Positions 9,946 to 21,246 are shown, numbered from the stretch's first letter. The stretch: DNA of 64,000 bases from Diphasiastrum complanatum (GCA_029204225.1 CM055111.1:21847805-21911804); one strand, 5' to 3'. The notes: generated by a model not told the origin, from the sequence alone. Made by a program: numbers and translations.

Positions 9946-10533
9946 GTAGCAATGACCTGATCTTCTTTTTCAACCTATTTCAATGCACAAAGCACTCCTT
10001 TGAACAACAACAAATGCTTTCAAAAGGAATCATCAAGATTTTTAACTATCTCAAAAATTCTCTTCTAGCACTTATACCAAGCAAATCAACACATAGAATC
10101 ATGGAATCTTGATCAACCTATGATCTATTCTCAATCTAATGACTTTTGCCACTTCCTAAGATTGAAACACACTCAAATGAAGTCCAACAACCTCACTATC
10201 TAGAGATCCAATCAAAATTAAGGTTTTTACAAAATAACAAAAGATTGATTATTTCAAATCTACATGCAAATGTTGAAAATTTGATTATGCAATCTATTAG
10301 CCACCACTTAGGCTGATTTAATGATCCAAAACTCTGCCAAATCCAGTACGTGAAATCAAAAATCGGAATTGATCAAGTTTATAGACCTATATAGGGTTTT
10401 GATCTACAAAAGATCCAATCTACAAAAGCAAAAAACTCGATTTTGGTGTAGAATCCCCTCTAGCATGCCCTAGACTTGATATCTTTATCAAATCATTGAT
10501 AGATCTGATTTCCTCCTTCATAACCTAAAACAC
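9946..10533 (-). other. Copia A leader between PBS and gag
   Basis: About 590 bases of non-coding leader, the same as 44987-45574. I see no other feature in it. Confidence 0.55.
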
Positions 10534-10547
10534 AAGCTTTGATACCA
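10534..10547 (-). other. Primer binding site, initiator-Met type (minus)
   Basis: On the minus strand TGGTATCAAAGCTT immediately follows the LTR end. The canonical copia site is TGGTATCAGAGC, complementary to initiator tRNA-Met; the second copy at 45575-45588 keeps TGGTATCAGAGC. Confidence 0.85.
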
Positions 10548-11192
10548 TGTGAAAGTTTTCAGATCATTAAGATGCAATCAACTTGAAAGTTCTTTGGTTA
10601 GAAAGAGAAATACGCTACCAATCTCACCAATGTAGAAAAATCAGCATCTACACACAATATGAGATGCAAACACTAATAGAACTTGATCAAACTTGAATGA
10701 AATGATAAAGTACTATTGCTATCCTTAGAAAACCAGAAGCTACTGTATTTCACACATGTGGATCCGAAAAGAGCAATTATAGATCATTCTACACATAAAC
10801 TTCCATGCAATCACAAGTATAGTGCACCAACGGATGGTAGAACCCAAGAGAACCATGTATAAGCATGAAATGAGATAGAGCAGAGAGAAGATCGCTCTGT
10901 CCACGAGTTACATCATTTTATAACAAGTCCAAACCCTATTTGGCCACTTGGCTTTCCCTCCAAAATGCTAACCCTATATTTTTGGGTCTAGATTCAATGT
11001 ACTCAAACTTCAAATTTGAATCTACTCAAACTCGCCTTCTAACTTTCCCACACTTTCAAAAAGTGTTTATTCAAATGATATTTTGACTAATGAACTTTGA
11101 AAGTCAATCTCTAAGTCTAAAAACAAAGTTGGCCTCAATATGCCAAATATGGAAATATAGCAAATATAATGAAACTAGTTGAATCTTTCACA
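10548..11192 (-). repeat. Copia A LTR, 645 bp, complete edges (copy 1)
   Basis: Bounded by TGTGAAAG and CTTTCACA, a perfect 8-base terminal inverted repeat, with the PBS adjoining the left edge. The counterpart is 45589-46234. Its right edge lies directly against Helitron helicase codons, so the element inserted into the Helitron. The far LTR of this insertion is not present here, so a target duplication cannot be tested. Confidence 0.9.
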
Positions 11193-13190
11193 GTTTCTGA
11201 CATCAAAAGTGAGTATATATTTTTCTGCTCAATTGTCAATGAAATGTTTTCAAATTATTCAAATTCATACAAAACACCCAATGCATCCTTGGTATCTTTT
11301 GCCAAAGCTGTCACGTTGTTGTCGTCTGCTTCTTCAGATACAACTTGAAATGGTGGGCCATGACAAAATGATTTGTATTGCACTAGAATGTTCATGATCT
11401 GCTGTTGTTGCTCATCTTGAAGCATTTGTTTGTTTGTATAATCCTCAACATGGCATTCAATATCTCTTTCATTTAAAATGATATCACGTAGTAGGCATTC
11501 TGTGTAATACGAGCCATCCGTGTTGACAAAGCTCAAAAGCTCTCTCTTTTTCCGGAACTCGCATCTTTCTAACAATATATTACAAAAAAATCCTTCAATT
11601 TGATATGCTGGATGATAATTTGTGAATTTGACTATTCTTTTGTTCTTGTATAGATAGTATCCTATCTGATCAATATGTAGTTCTTTTTCAAGAGATCTTT
11701 TCTTTTTAGTCACAATGAATTGACGCCAATAGTTACATACGTGTAGATATCGATTGGATGTACTAGGATTGTGTTGTTAAAACTAACAAATTTGCGATGT
11801 AATTCTGGTGGAGAGTTGTTGATGTATTGGATTGCTTCACTTCTCTTGATGATAGAGATTTGCAAACACATGAAACTAATTTCTGGTAATGACATTGGTT
11901 TTTCGTTTGAATGGTTCAATTCTATTCTTTTGGCATCAGCTGCATTCAAATTCAATGGTCCTATATCATCGCATATTTTAAAACATAGTATGACCAACCC
12001 GTGTTTGTGATTCATTGTAGATTCATTTGGCTTGCCATAGCAGAAGCACTGTTGGATGGTAGGGCACCACATTCCGATCTTCATACCTTGGTCGAAAATA
12101 TTTCCATCGTTCGGTTTTCATGTCCAGCTCAGTGCAAGACACACATGTTTCGAATGGGAATCCATATTTACAAATCTTTGCATTTTGGGGGCTAATTTGT
12201 ATTGTGCACGCAGATCGATAGTGGTGTATCTATTTTCACACAACAAGCTCGTAGAGCTATTTTTGAGTTAGGTCCAACAAAATTTCAAATTTTTTGTTGA
12301 CCGAGTCGTATTTGGCAGAATGAATACACTGATTTCATTTCCAATTCTTGTCGCATCTTCTCTTTTGACCCATAACATGACATGCGCATGTACATAGTCC
12401 TGGTTTTGGAATTCATAGAGTAGCATGTAATGTGTGACATGGCCTAGAATCGATTTTTTGGAAAGAATGAATGTTTTCATAAATAAGTCCAGTTTCTTAA
12501 CGAAAAGCATTGAACATCCATTTAGGCAATTTCTCCAATCGAAATTGTTCTTATATTTTCTCACAAGTGCTTCTATTTTTGCAATTTTTGCCCGTCGCAT
12601 CTTAATAGTTTCATTGCTTGTCAATGTTAGAAAGAAATATGGCAAACCCCAATATGTCACCATTGCTAGCAAATTTTGAGATTCCGTCTATGCCATGATG
12701 GTGTTCCAAAGATTGCACGTGGCAAAGTAAATTTCAAAACATTTTCAAAAATTTGTTCTTCATTTGCGTGGGGATGTTTTGTGACAAAATCAATTATGTC
12801 CGTTTGCAACACAATAGATGGCACTTTTGTTGTGATCAGAATGGCTTGTCTAATTTAGTACATGACAAGCAAATATGGAGGGAATAATGTAAATGGTAAG
12901 AATAGATTGGCAACTCTCATTTTTATGTAATCTATGTAATGTATTTTGCCATTGTAATATCCATGCCCAAATGGAAACAAGAATGGAAAGATTGCACTTT
13001 CTAAAGTGATAAACAATTTTCCTTCAGTTATTACTGGCAAGCTGGATATGTTAGTTTTGAATATTGAAGTCTCATTTCTTTCATGCACTGAATTCCTTAA
13101 TTGTAAATTTGAATATGTACATATGTCATTTTTTTGAATATCATGTGTTTTGCTACAAGGCGTTATGTCCTTTAGCAATATGTACTGTCT
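11193..13190 (-). pseudogene. Helitron-like Rep/helicase relic (copy 1)
   Basis: Read from 13178 down: SAIFPFLFPFGHGYY and IHYIDYIKMRVANLFLPF (Helitron-like N domain), then WGLPYFFLTLTSNETIKMRR, then the HUH-type metal site HAHVMLW near 12390-12370. A cysteine/FPFE stretch comes next with EDRNVVPYHP and the tyrosine motif WSYYVLKYAM (about 11990-11965). After it come NYHPAYQIEGFFCNILLERC and an acidic DEQQQQIMN segment leading into the helicase. Rep would nick and rejoin single strands in rolling-circle transposition. There are several stops and frameshifts, a 28-base deletion near 11738 relative to the other copy, and the helicase motor is cut off by the copia LTR. Confidence 0.82.
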
Positions 13191-15090
13191 TTCGCTTTCT
13201 GCTAAAGTATGATATGGTGAGTTTTGCTTTACACTAATTGCAATTATCGCGCATATGACAATAACATGAAGCAGTTATCATGTGTTATCCAATGTCTAAA
13301 AACATATTAAAAAATAGCAAACCTATTTACAAGGAAAATATAATAGTTTATGAGCTAGCAAATTGAAAAATTATTGACTATAAAACAATGATTGTACAAT
13401 ACATCTATTAGCATCAATTTAATGAAGCAAGTTCTATAACATCGCATTTTTCAGTACTATAAGCATTTGCTAGAAAAAGTTAGCAGCTAAAGTGCTAATT
13501 TTCTAATCAACTACGATATGGTGCAACAAGAGGCAATGATTTTCTTATGAAGATTATAAAGTGGGAGATCTACGGGTCTCTCAAATCTATGATGCTATAT
13601 GACATTTGAATTGGCTAATTGTACACATGATTTTAGTTTGTATCTCTACGAGCTATTGAAGCACGTGAAGTTTTACAATTGAGTGATTATAGATAGTTAA
13701 AAAACAAGATAGGCAAGTAAAGATGGACCAGGGAAAAAAACCCAACTATTTAGATACATCCTATTGTTTGTTTTTTTTGGGTCTTTCTGGACTTGTTTTC
13801 ATTTTTTTATGAGAATTCCATTTCAGGTAGCTCCTTTGTCATTGTGATTGAGTATATGAAGGTGAACATGCAAATAGTTAAGGCCATTTTGTGCAAATTT
13901 GATGATTGCTTTTCAAAGCATGAACTATACAACTGATCCAGGCACATGCATTCGCATCTCTGTATGCTATTTAAGGAGGTGAATTTTGACAATTGAGTCA
14001 TGCAAATTAAGAACCACATCAACATGACATCTCAAATATGGATCTAAAATCAATCTTTAATTAGAAAGTGGTTGTTTTCAAAGAAATAAAGAAAAAAAAA
14101 ATGGTTCTAAAAACATCGATACAATATTTGGTATCTTTCAATTTTGTTACCAGGTCTTGAAAAAGTTAGTTGCGATAGATTTGGATAGCTATGATAGGAT
14201 ATGGAATCCTTGCTGACTCCACTATTAATCTAACGTCAAACTTTGGCCTGAAAATGATTGTTTTGAAAAATATAAAATAAAAATAAGGATGAGATTGCAT
14301 AAAGTATATGTGAAACATGAAAAACAAATTTGCAAGCCATCACTTGATAACCTATGGGCCTGCTTTGCAGGCAACCAGTATTATCTCCTATGAGTGTTTA
14401 TTCTTATCCCTTTTGTGTTTTCATTGAAGCAGTGTGGTCAGTAATTACTATGGAAACACGTGATTTCATGCCAAACAATCTTACAATACAAGAAGCTATA
14501 AAATCTTTTGCAAGTATTTAATGTCAAGCCAAACAATAGTAAAGTACAAGAAGACAGCTTGTGAAAAACATGTTATCAAAAAACATCAAATGACCTTTAA
14601 AAACACGCGTGAATTTTTGTTTCCTGCTGAAATTGCTAGATCATGAAAGGAAAAGGCCACATATAAAGTTGCTGTAGAATTCTCGTTCAATGATTTGTTG
14701 CCTTACAATTCTGTTTTTCACCATGAAGTGGAATCAATACAACTAGTTTATTAGAATCTTTCACAAATTTGTTGTTTAAACACACAGATGTATTTCCCTC
14801 CTTAAAACCAATACCTTCAAAACACAAAAAACAACACAATCATTCAAGTTGCAAAACACTATGATCTGGCAATTTCATATTGTATTAAAAACATTATTTT
14901 TACTAAGGTTGGAAAGATTAAAAATATGGAAAGAAAGTCAATAGTCTTTTGCTATGTACGTAGGGCATTTTACACTATCGAAATCTTGCTTAGAGTATAA
15001 ATGAAGGACATTTGAAAATTAATCAAATGAGGAGAAGGTGTGGCAAGACGATTGGATCAGGCATTATGGACACTATTTTTGGATGTTTAG
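13191..15090. other. Non-coding AT-rich stretch upstream of Helitron Rep
   Basis: About 1.9 kb with only short spurious frames. It is collinear with 48226-49680 except that about 457 bases (14411-14867) are absent from the other copy, and 15 bases near 14981 are present only there. It may be the 5' region of the Helitron. No terminus could be located. Confidence 0.5.
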
Positions 15091-15680
15091 AGTCATAGAT
15101 TCGTAGCCAGACATGACAACCTCGTCAAAGATGAATAAATAAGTTTCTGTCGAGTATTTCTCAACTGCCCACAACAATACTTCCTTTTCGTAGTTTCAAA
15201 AAACTATGGTGCTATTAAAGAAGCAGGTTATTATGCAAGCCAAGGAGAGCATTCAATATCTATCTTTGTAGGCAAGTGCCAAAAATAGGCTAGAAACGAC
15301 ACCAACATCGAGGGGCAGAGTCCACATGTTGTCAGAGCTTCACCTCCAATGGAATTCAAATTGCCACCTCTACACACTTCAACTGAAAGTGTCATATCCC
15401 AAGGCTTTTGATATTCAGATCATCCTTTGTCATACCAATGCCTCGATCACCAATTGTAAGGATCCCTTTGTCTCGTCTAGTTTTATCAGAAAGTCAACCC
15501 CTTCTTCAAGAATAGCCTCATCAGTGAGAGATAAGAAATGTGTCTTATCTAGAACATCTGATTCATTGGAAACAAGTTCTAAAATAAAATTGTCCCTATT
15601 GTTGTATAAAGAGTTCATGATAATATCCATCAACTAGGACACATCTGCCTAGAACCAAAGTTTGATCTTTGCATGGGGTC
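15090..15680 (-). pseudogene. GRP94/HSP90 N-terminal ATPase-domain fragment (copy 1)
   Basis: Minus-strand homology begins with ADVS.LMDIIMNSLYNN at about 15670, continues ILELVSNESDVLDK and FLSLTDEAILEEG, then shifts frame to GDRGIGMTKDDL near 15440. It fades through a degraded GVGFYSAYLV-like segment near 15300. The DRGIGMTK box and the NxxDxLDK helix are ATP-binding landmarks of HSP90, and the LMDIIINSLYSNKD style fits the organellar/ER (GRP94) type. The ER chaperone is normally about 800 residues; only about 180 are represented, with stops. It is a pseudogene fragment, possibly captured by the Helitron that lies beside it on the same strand. Confidence 0.82.
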
Positions 15681-16655
15681 TGAGTCATCTACAGAGCTCC
15701 CCCTCAATCCAAAATCATCATTACATGCAACCATCCATGTATACATCATGTGCATCCATCGAGAATCATTCATAGGTGCTCTTGAAACTCACTGCCCCTG
15801 CAACCAACTGAGGAAGTACACGAGACTAGCAAAATCTTCCTTGTTGTCCTATACATCCAGAATTTGCAAGAACATGAAGTGCTCTCACAACACAGATCAC
15901 AGACACCCCTTCGATCCTCTGTAGTCACTACCTTTTGCAACAATCACCTACAGACCCAAAAAAAATATTGTCCTTACTACAAACAGCTCTCTGCTTTCCA
16001 CTACAACCTTCAACATCATGCCAAATTGCAACCTATTTCACGAATCACAGAGAACAAGCACTAAAATGTCAAGGTCATTGCTTGGCCTTCAAGCAGCTGA
16101 CACTTGCTTCGTGACATTGCCTTCCAAGCTCCTCTTGCTTCGTCCTTCAAGAAATTGCTCGCTTCTCAACGTCAATACAACCACCATAGGGCTGCCACAC
16201 CACGGACTTCAGTCATTAGCTTCCAAGTGCCTCTTGCTTGATCCTTCAAGCAAGAGGCGCTGGAAGGTTGAAACCCAATGCCATCGACATTTGTTGCTTC
16301 CAAAGCTACACTCCAAGCTTCTCTAAATGCTTGGTCCTTCAAGCAACCAGCACTTGCTTCATGACATTGCCCTCCAAGCTCCTCTTGCTTTGTCCTTCAA
16401 GCACGTGCTCGCTTGGAGTTTGGCAACAAAAACCCTCAAAATTCATTTCCACTTTATTATATTTAAATCTACCTACTCTTTTCACTTTCAAACCATTCTT
16501 TCTCGTCAATTTCTTTTTCATACCCACCTTTACTTATTCAAAGGAACACCGCCATTGTTGTTGTCGTTGTTATCAAAGGTTGAACTTGTTAAAGTTTCGG
16601 CAGTGCTCTCTGATCAAACTTTATTAGTAACGCTCAAGCATTCCCTCGTGTAATG
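15681..16655. other. CTTGCTT/TCCTTCAAG-rich segment without a supportable gene
   Basis: Present three times (35960-36935 and 50270-51245 are the others). It contains an internal near-repeat, about 75 bases at 16078-16152 and again at 16327-16401, sharing the word CTCCTCTTGCTT. Several frames stay open for about 100 codons in all three copies, but different frames overlap, so this reflects low-complexity composition. No family is recognised. Confidence 0.4.
16220..16266. repeat. Near-perfect short hairpin
   Basis: Arms of about 21 bases separated by TCCT. The innermost 12 pairs (CCTCTTGCTTGA with its complement) are perfect and the outer part has a single mismatch and a one-base bulge. Conserved at 36499-36545 and 50812-50858. 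Confidence 0.8.
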
Positions 16656-17110
16656 TGAAATAAGCTGCTCAAGCATTTGCATATTGATATCTCTCTCATC
16701 GCCTTCAGGAGTGCGTTTTGTCATGTAATTCATAAGCCAATTAACCCAATCTGCAGTAGTATCCACTATACTATTTAATAATCAAGAAGATGTCTACTTT
16801 ATTTTCAATGTTCTCCATTGAAGTACAAATGTTACCTATGGGTTCAACTAAATAGATGCACTTATACCTCTCTCTGAACATCCTTATGCAGCAATTTGGT
16901 AGTTTCTTCTCACTGTTGTTCGCACAGTTTCAAGCTCTTATCTACAGCCTCAACTTTAGATATTATTGCTTGCCCCATTTGGGTTTGTTGTTTATCTATT
17001 GAATTGAATGAATTGTTGATATTGTGCTTAAACTCTTCTACATTTTTATTTGTGGCTGGTTAAATTCGATCCCAAATATAATTTTTCATTTGTCCACAGC
17101 TTGGATGAAG
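16656..17110 (-). pseudogene. Degenerate coding stretch, unknown family
   Basis: On the minus strand two protein-like stretches appear. The first (about 17042-16872) contains NINNSFNSIDKQQTQMGQAI and KVEAVDKSLKLCEQQ, with coiled-coil character. The second (about 16775-16620) contains VDTTADWVNWLMNYMTKRTP and DERDINMQMLEQLISHYTRE. Stops separate them. I do not recognise the family; it could be a captured host-gene fragment or a transposon tail. The second stretch is also present near 51345-51200, while the copy at 36936-37170 has lost about 157 bases that fall within it. Confidence 0.35.
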
Positions 17111-17189
17111 CTCTTCGTGATGGTTTTTTGAACATCTTGATAGACAGTTTTTTTGCAAAATATGATTGATGTGCTAATTGGAAGAAAAA

Positions 17190-18970
17190 ATTGGCAGTCA
17201 CATTGATTAGTGCATCGCAGTGCACGAGTTCAGTGGCAATCAAGATCCATGAAGGTCTCGGTTGTGGAGGCCGAGTGTTGGTTCTCATAGCCTCAAAAGA
17301 CTATTTTGTAGCAAAAGGACCAAATATTAGAGTTTCGTTTGTAATGTCTCCTGGCGTAAATTCCATGGGCCTGGCATGTGAAGCCCAGAAGCTCGATGCT
17401 CGAAGTCGAACAATTGACCCCCCCGGCTTGTCAGATCGATCATCGATGATCAAGACACAATTGCTTTCAAGCTTGCCCTCTACATATGAGAACTGGGTGA
17501 TGATCATATCGACACACTCAGATTTAACTCTTACTAGAGTCTATGTTGCTGCAAGAATACAATTGAAGAATTCAAGACACTTCATCGACTTCATCATCTC
17601 GCGCTCTATATGTCAACAAAGGCTCAAAATGATAGAAGCAGAAAAGCTTTGAGCAGTCCGCATCAAATCGGAAACCGACGCAAAGGCAACAACAATTATC
17701 AAATCCACAGTTGAAGAAGAAGATATTCTGTAAGTATGCAAGTGCACTAATCATGAAATCTCGGATTGCAAGGTTCTCAAAGCGAAGAATGCCAACAAGC
17801 AACCAGATCAATAGGCGAATGCAGTCCCCCCATCTCCTGAACTCGACATAGAGGAGGAACATTTATGGTCAAAGACCAAAAGTCCCTATTGGATACTTCT
17901 TGGTTTCTAGATTCTGGAGCATGTTCACTCCTATACGCCTTACAGTACAAAGAAGTATGTTTATCTTGGTGACAATAGCACACACACTATCGAAGGTGAA
18001 GGCACTATAAGATTGAAATTCTAGCATGATCAATTCAAACTACTATTAAAAGCTTTGTTTGTTCGTAAACTCTCTAAAAACCAATTATCAGTAAGTAGAA
18101 TCACTAATTTAGCTCATAGGGTAGAGTTTGAGTCATCAATAGAGAAAATAAGGTCCTTGCACTCGGCAAGAGACATGGATACTTATATAGATTGGCACAT
18201 TGTTATTCTGATACTGGTCAAGTCTTGAAAACCTCTGTTCTTGTCAATAAAGCATTGCTATGGCATCAAAGATTAGGAAACTTGAATCATACATCTGTAT
18301 TGAACATGTCCAAACAATCCCTAGCACTTGATCTCGACTATCCAACCGACAAAGTCAACCACCATGTCTGTCATAGCTGCATCCTTGGAAAGAAGACCAG
18401 GATTCCCTTTAGATCGAGTCATAGGCATGCAACAAAAGATCTATTAGACGTTGTTCATTCATATATATGTGGTCCAATGCAATTCCACCATTGCGTGATG
18501 CAAAGTATTTTATTACCTTCATTGACGAATATTCTAGAAGAACAGTTGTTTATTTCATGAAGCATAAATTGGAGGCTTTCAAAATCTCTCAACAATTCAA
18601 AGAGCGTGTAAAAATGAAATTGGTAAAAGAACTGAAGCAATGAGGTCCGACAACGGGGGTGAATATATCTCTTCCCGAACTCATAGAGTATTGCCTTAAC
18701 AACGACATTGGGCAACAATACATTACCTCCTATTCACCTCAATAAAATGGACTTGTTGAGAGAAAGAATAGAACCTTAGTCAAATAGGCCAAGTGTATGC
18801 TTGTGCATGCGACATTGCCATAGTCCTTCTGGGCTGAAGCTGTTTTCACTGCAGCTTATATTCAGAACAGATGTCCTACTAAAGGTCTCTCAGACAAAAT
18901 GTCATATGAAGTTTGGATAGGCTCCAAACCATCATTATCAAACTTACGAGTTTTTGGATGTATCGCTTAT
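17190..18970 (+). pseudogene. Copia B gag-protease-integrase, truncated (copy 1)
   Basis: Gag core SDRSSMIKTQLLSSLPSTYE at about 17430-17490. A zinc knuckle follows near 17728-17775 (KCTNHEISDCK after a one-base slip), then protease WFLDSGACS near 17900-17930. Integrase begins with LWHQRLGNLNHTSVLN (HHCC region with CHSCILGKK) and continues KYFITFIDEYS-like, then MRSDNGGEYIS and ERKNRTLV on broken frames. Integrase acidic residues (Asp in LLDVVHSY and SDNGG, Glu in VERKN) are visible. Continuity ends at 18970, where block F in opposite orientation replaces the rest. The first 1.8 kb matches 37185-38990. Confidence 0.82.
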
Positions 18971-19128
18971 GAACAAATTTCTTTGTGCTGCAAGGCATGT
19001 AGGAGTTGAAAAACTCACATTGATTGGTCATGTGTTGAGTTGCTCCAGAATTCACAAACCATGAATTATCCAAAAATGCGCTTTGATCTTTAAACCATAA
19101 ATGCGCCTTCGTCCACTTCAACCTGGGG
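18971..19128 (-). pseudogene. Copia F protease fragment, minus strand (copy 1)
   Basis: Reads KWTKAHLWFKDQSAFLDNSW, then FVNSGATQHMTNQCEFFNSY and PCSTKKFVH. This is the plant copia protease region, but the catalytic motif is NSG where DSG is usual. Copies are at 60260-60453 and 63270-63440. It is joined to copia B integrase at 18970. Confidence 0.75.
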
Positions 19129-19672
19129 AGATGATGAAACTGTGTTTCCTATGTACAATTTACATGGTAAGTTTTGATTAAGCTAGATTTTCCAATTTTT
19201 GGCAATTTGTCACACTATACAACAATCTTTACATGTGTGAAACCATGACATACAAGCTTAGATGCCTTCTACACACTAGAATCACCAATATAAAGAGAGA
19301 AGAGATAGAAGAAGATGATATGATAGAAAAAGAAAGTTCTCCAAACATCAAGAAAAAACTCGATTGCTTTCTCCACACTCGTACAACTATATATTGCAGA
19401 AAATATGTCATTTGGCCACTTGCCAATTATTAGTAGTACTTTCCAAGTACTTACCAGAAACCTAGTTAATCAAGTGACTAGTTTCAATGTATCTAGTTAC
19501 GAAAAGTCATTTGGTCCAAATCCGAGCTTGACTTATCAGATAATTTTCAAAAATAGCAACATTACTATTTTTAAGAATTATTTACGTAAAAAAATGTTCG
19601 TCTAAGTTTACTTCTACCTTTGCCCTCCTATTTGCCAAATTAAAACAAGTAAACTAGTTGACATTTTTCACA
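19129..19672 (-). repeat. Copia F LTR, minus orientation (copy 1)
   Basis: On the minus strand it starts TGTGAAAAATGTC directly after a purine tract. The 3' edge is not clean because the sequence runs into the protease fragment without a PBS. Copies at 59724-60240 and 63470-63990. Confidence 0.7.
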
Positions 19673-19682
19673 CTCCCTCTTC
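19673..19682 (-). other. Polypurine tract of copia F
   Basis: GAAGAGGGAG on the minus strand, immediately before the LTR start TGTG. Same arrangement at 59714-59723 and 63991-64000. Confidence 0.75.
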
Positions 19683-19974
19683 AACTAGTTTTACCACACA
19701 ACTTTTCAAGAATGATATCTCTGAAAAATAGTAGCAACCAAGTAATAAATGTGAGTGATCAACAAATACTTGCAAGCCTTCTTCATATTTCACTTCATGT
19801 AAAGTGTGAAATAATCAACTAGTTTCATCATGTCTACTATATTCTCATATTTGGCATATTGAGGCCAACTTTGTTTTTAGACTTACAGATTGACTTTTCA
19901 AAGTTCATTAGTCTAAATGGCATTTGAATGAACATCCATTTCATGAAGACAACCATCCATTTGCATACCATCAT
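19683..19974 (-). other. 3' untranslated region with embedded copia LTR scrap
   Basis: Between the purine tract and the pol fragment. The piece at about 19800-19930 matches the 5' end of the copia A LTR in plus orientation (TATTGAGGCCAACTTTG and onward), a small secondary insertion. Inverted copy at 59227-59713. Confidence 0.55.
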
Positions 19975-20395
19975 CTACACAAGAAGATGTGCCAAAATAT
20001 GTGAAAAAATAAAATTTGTACCTTCCACAACTTGCGTACCCTTTTCATCATATGTAAGCCTTGATGGCTTTGTCATTTGCCTTGAGGATATTCTTAGGAC
20101 TTGAATTGGCATCTCAAAAACCACCATCCAAAAAACCATCTTCATCACCATCAGAAATATTAGATTCATCAGCATCAACAACATCAAGCTTATCCCCATT
20201 TTTCTCTTCAAAGATAACATCCATAGAAATGTGAACTTTCTTTGAATTAGGAATGTAAAATCTATAAGCTTTTCTTACTTCACTATAGCCAAAAAAAATC
20301 CCCTTAAAGGATTGAGTTGACATAGCAAGTACTACCAAAGGTCTTGAATGCTTGATGATTGTCTTCTTATCAAAAAGTGTTACATCCATGTCCTA
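19975..20395 (-). pseudogene. Copia integrase C-terminal fragment, minus strand
   Basis: Reads KGIFFGYSEVRKAYRFYIPN and HISMDVIFEEKNGDK, then an acidic linker. After a frame change it reads MTKPSRLTYDEKGTQVVEG. This is the integrase tail and linker before RT, which is missing. Compare GIFVGYSEVSKAYKVYIP in block A. The inverted copy is at 58800-59226. Confidence 0.78.
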
Positions 20396-20807
20396 TATAT
20401 AGGATTTGGTATAATCCTAGACTTTGATACATGGTACTCTAGCACTTGATATTATTGGTTATGCCACATTATTATGGAAGAGGCTAGTAATGTAATTAAT
20501 AACCTTGTGAGGGCCCAAACACAATTATTGTAGCTAGTATATGGTTTAGGATTGCTAATGCATGTGTAGAGTATCAATAAAAATGGAAAGCACTTTTAGG
20601 GAGTTTTAGATTTGCATGGGCACATGAATAGGGAGGCTTGGGGCTTATATAAGGCTTGTAGAAACTCGCCCAATTCCATTTTTTATTTTGGTGCTTTCGT
20701 TGCCAGTTTCTCTCTCTCTCTCCGACACTTGTCTCCTTTTGCAAGTTTTTTCACAACTCTGGTTACATACTGCTGTAAAACACCTAATAGACCTCCTTAG
20801 CGGATTA
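20396..20807 (+). other. Non-coding segment with promoter-like motif
   Basis: No gene. Contains a TATA-like box at 20646-20652 and a CT tract about 60 bases downstream, an arrangement seen in LTR promoters and transcript leaders. It may be an LTR remnant. Inverted copy at 58392-58799. Confidence 0.4.
20646..20652 (+). promoter_or_regulatory. TATA-like box
   Basis: TATATAA followed by GGCTTGTAG, in a segment otherwise free of genes; kept in the inverted copy at 58549-58555. Function is inferred from the motif only. Confidence 0.35.
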
Positions 20808-21111
20808 TGTGAGAAATTGTCAACTAGTTTGCTATTTTGGTCATATTTGTTTATTTGGCAATTGAGGCCAATTTACATATTAGACTTAGAGATAGTCATT
20901 TCAAAGTTATTTTAGTTCAAATGTTTTTGAATTACCAGTTTTAGAAAGCGAGGAAAACTGTAGGAGCTCAAGTTTTGTAGATTTAAATTTGAATGTCGGA
21001 GACATTGAATCTAGTCCACATTAATTGTAGGGTTTTTGATATGGAGGAAAACCAAGATCATTAATGAGGCATGGACCTGTTATATATAGCTATACACATG
21101 TGGGAAAAGAA

Positions 21112-21148
<37 letters not shown>

Positions 21149-21246
21149 TCATTTCATGCTTATACATGAGTTCTCTTGGGTTCATCTATCCATTGGTGCA
21201 CTATTTTGGTGATATCTTGAAATTGTGTGTGTAGAATATGTCAAGG
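20808..21246 (+). repeat. Copia LTR piece, plus orientation, with start edge
   Basis: Begins TGTGAGAAATTGTC, similar to the TGTGAAAG starts of the other copia LTRs, and follows their order (ACTAG, TTGAGGCCAA, AGACTTAGAGAT, CATTGAATCTAG). It ends near AAGGATT, where the opposite LTR begins. Contains the CT microsatellite 21115-21145. Confidence 0.75.
21115..21145. repeat. (CT)n microsatellite
   Basis: About 15 CT units at the same place as 35-61. Confidence 0.95.

Noticed and set aside
10548-11192. Target-site duplication for the copia A insertion in the Helitron
   Set aside because: The far side of the element is replaced by other sequence in both copies, so the flanking bases cannot be compared.
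12001-12271. Plus-strand frames opposite the Helitron Rep (for example 12056-12271)
   Set aside because: Shadow frames; the minus strand carries the recognisable Helitron motifs.
16018-16932. Overlapping plus-strand frames of about 100-130 codons, conserved in three copies
   Set aside because: Several frames are open together, the copies are recent duplicates, and composition is biased by CTTGCTT/CTTCAAG repeats; no domain is recognised.
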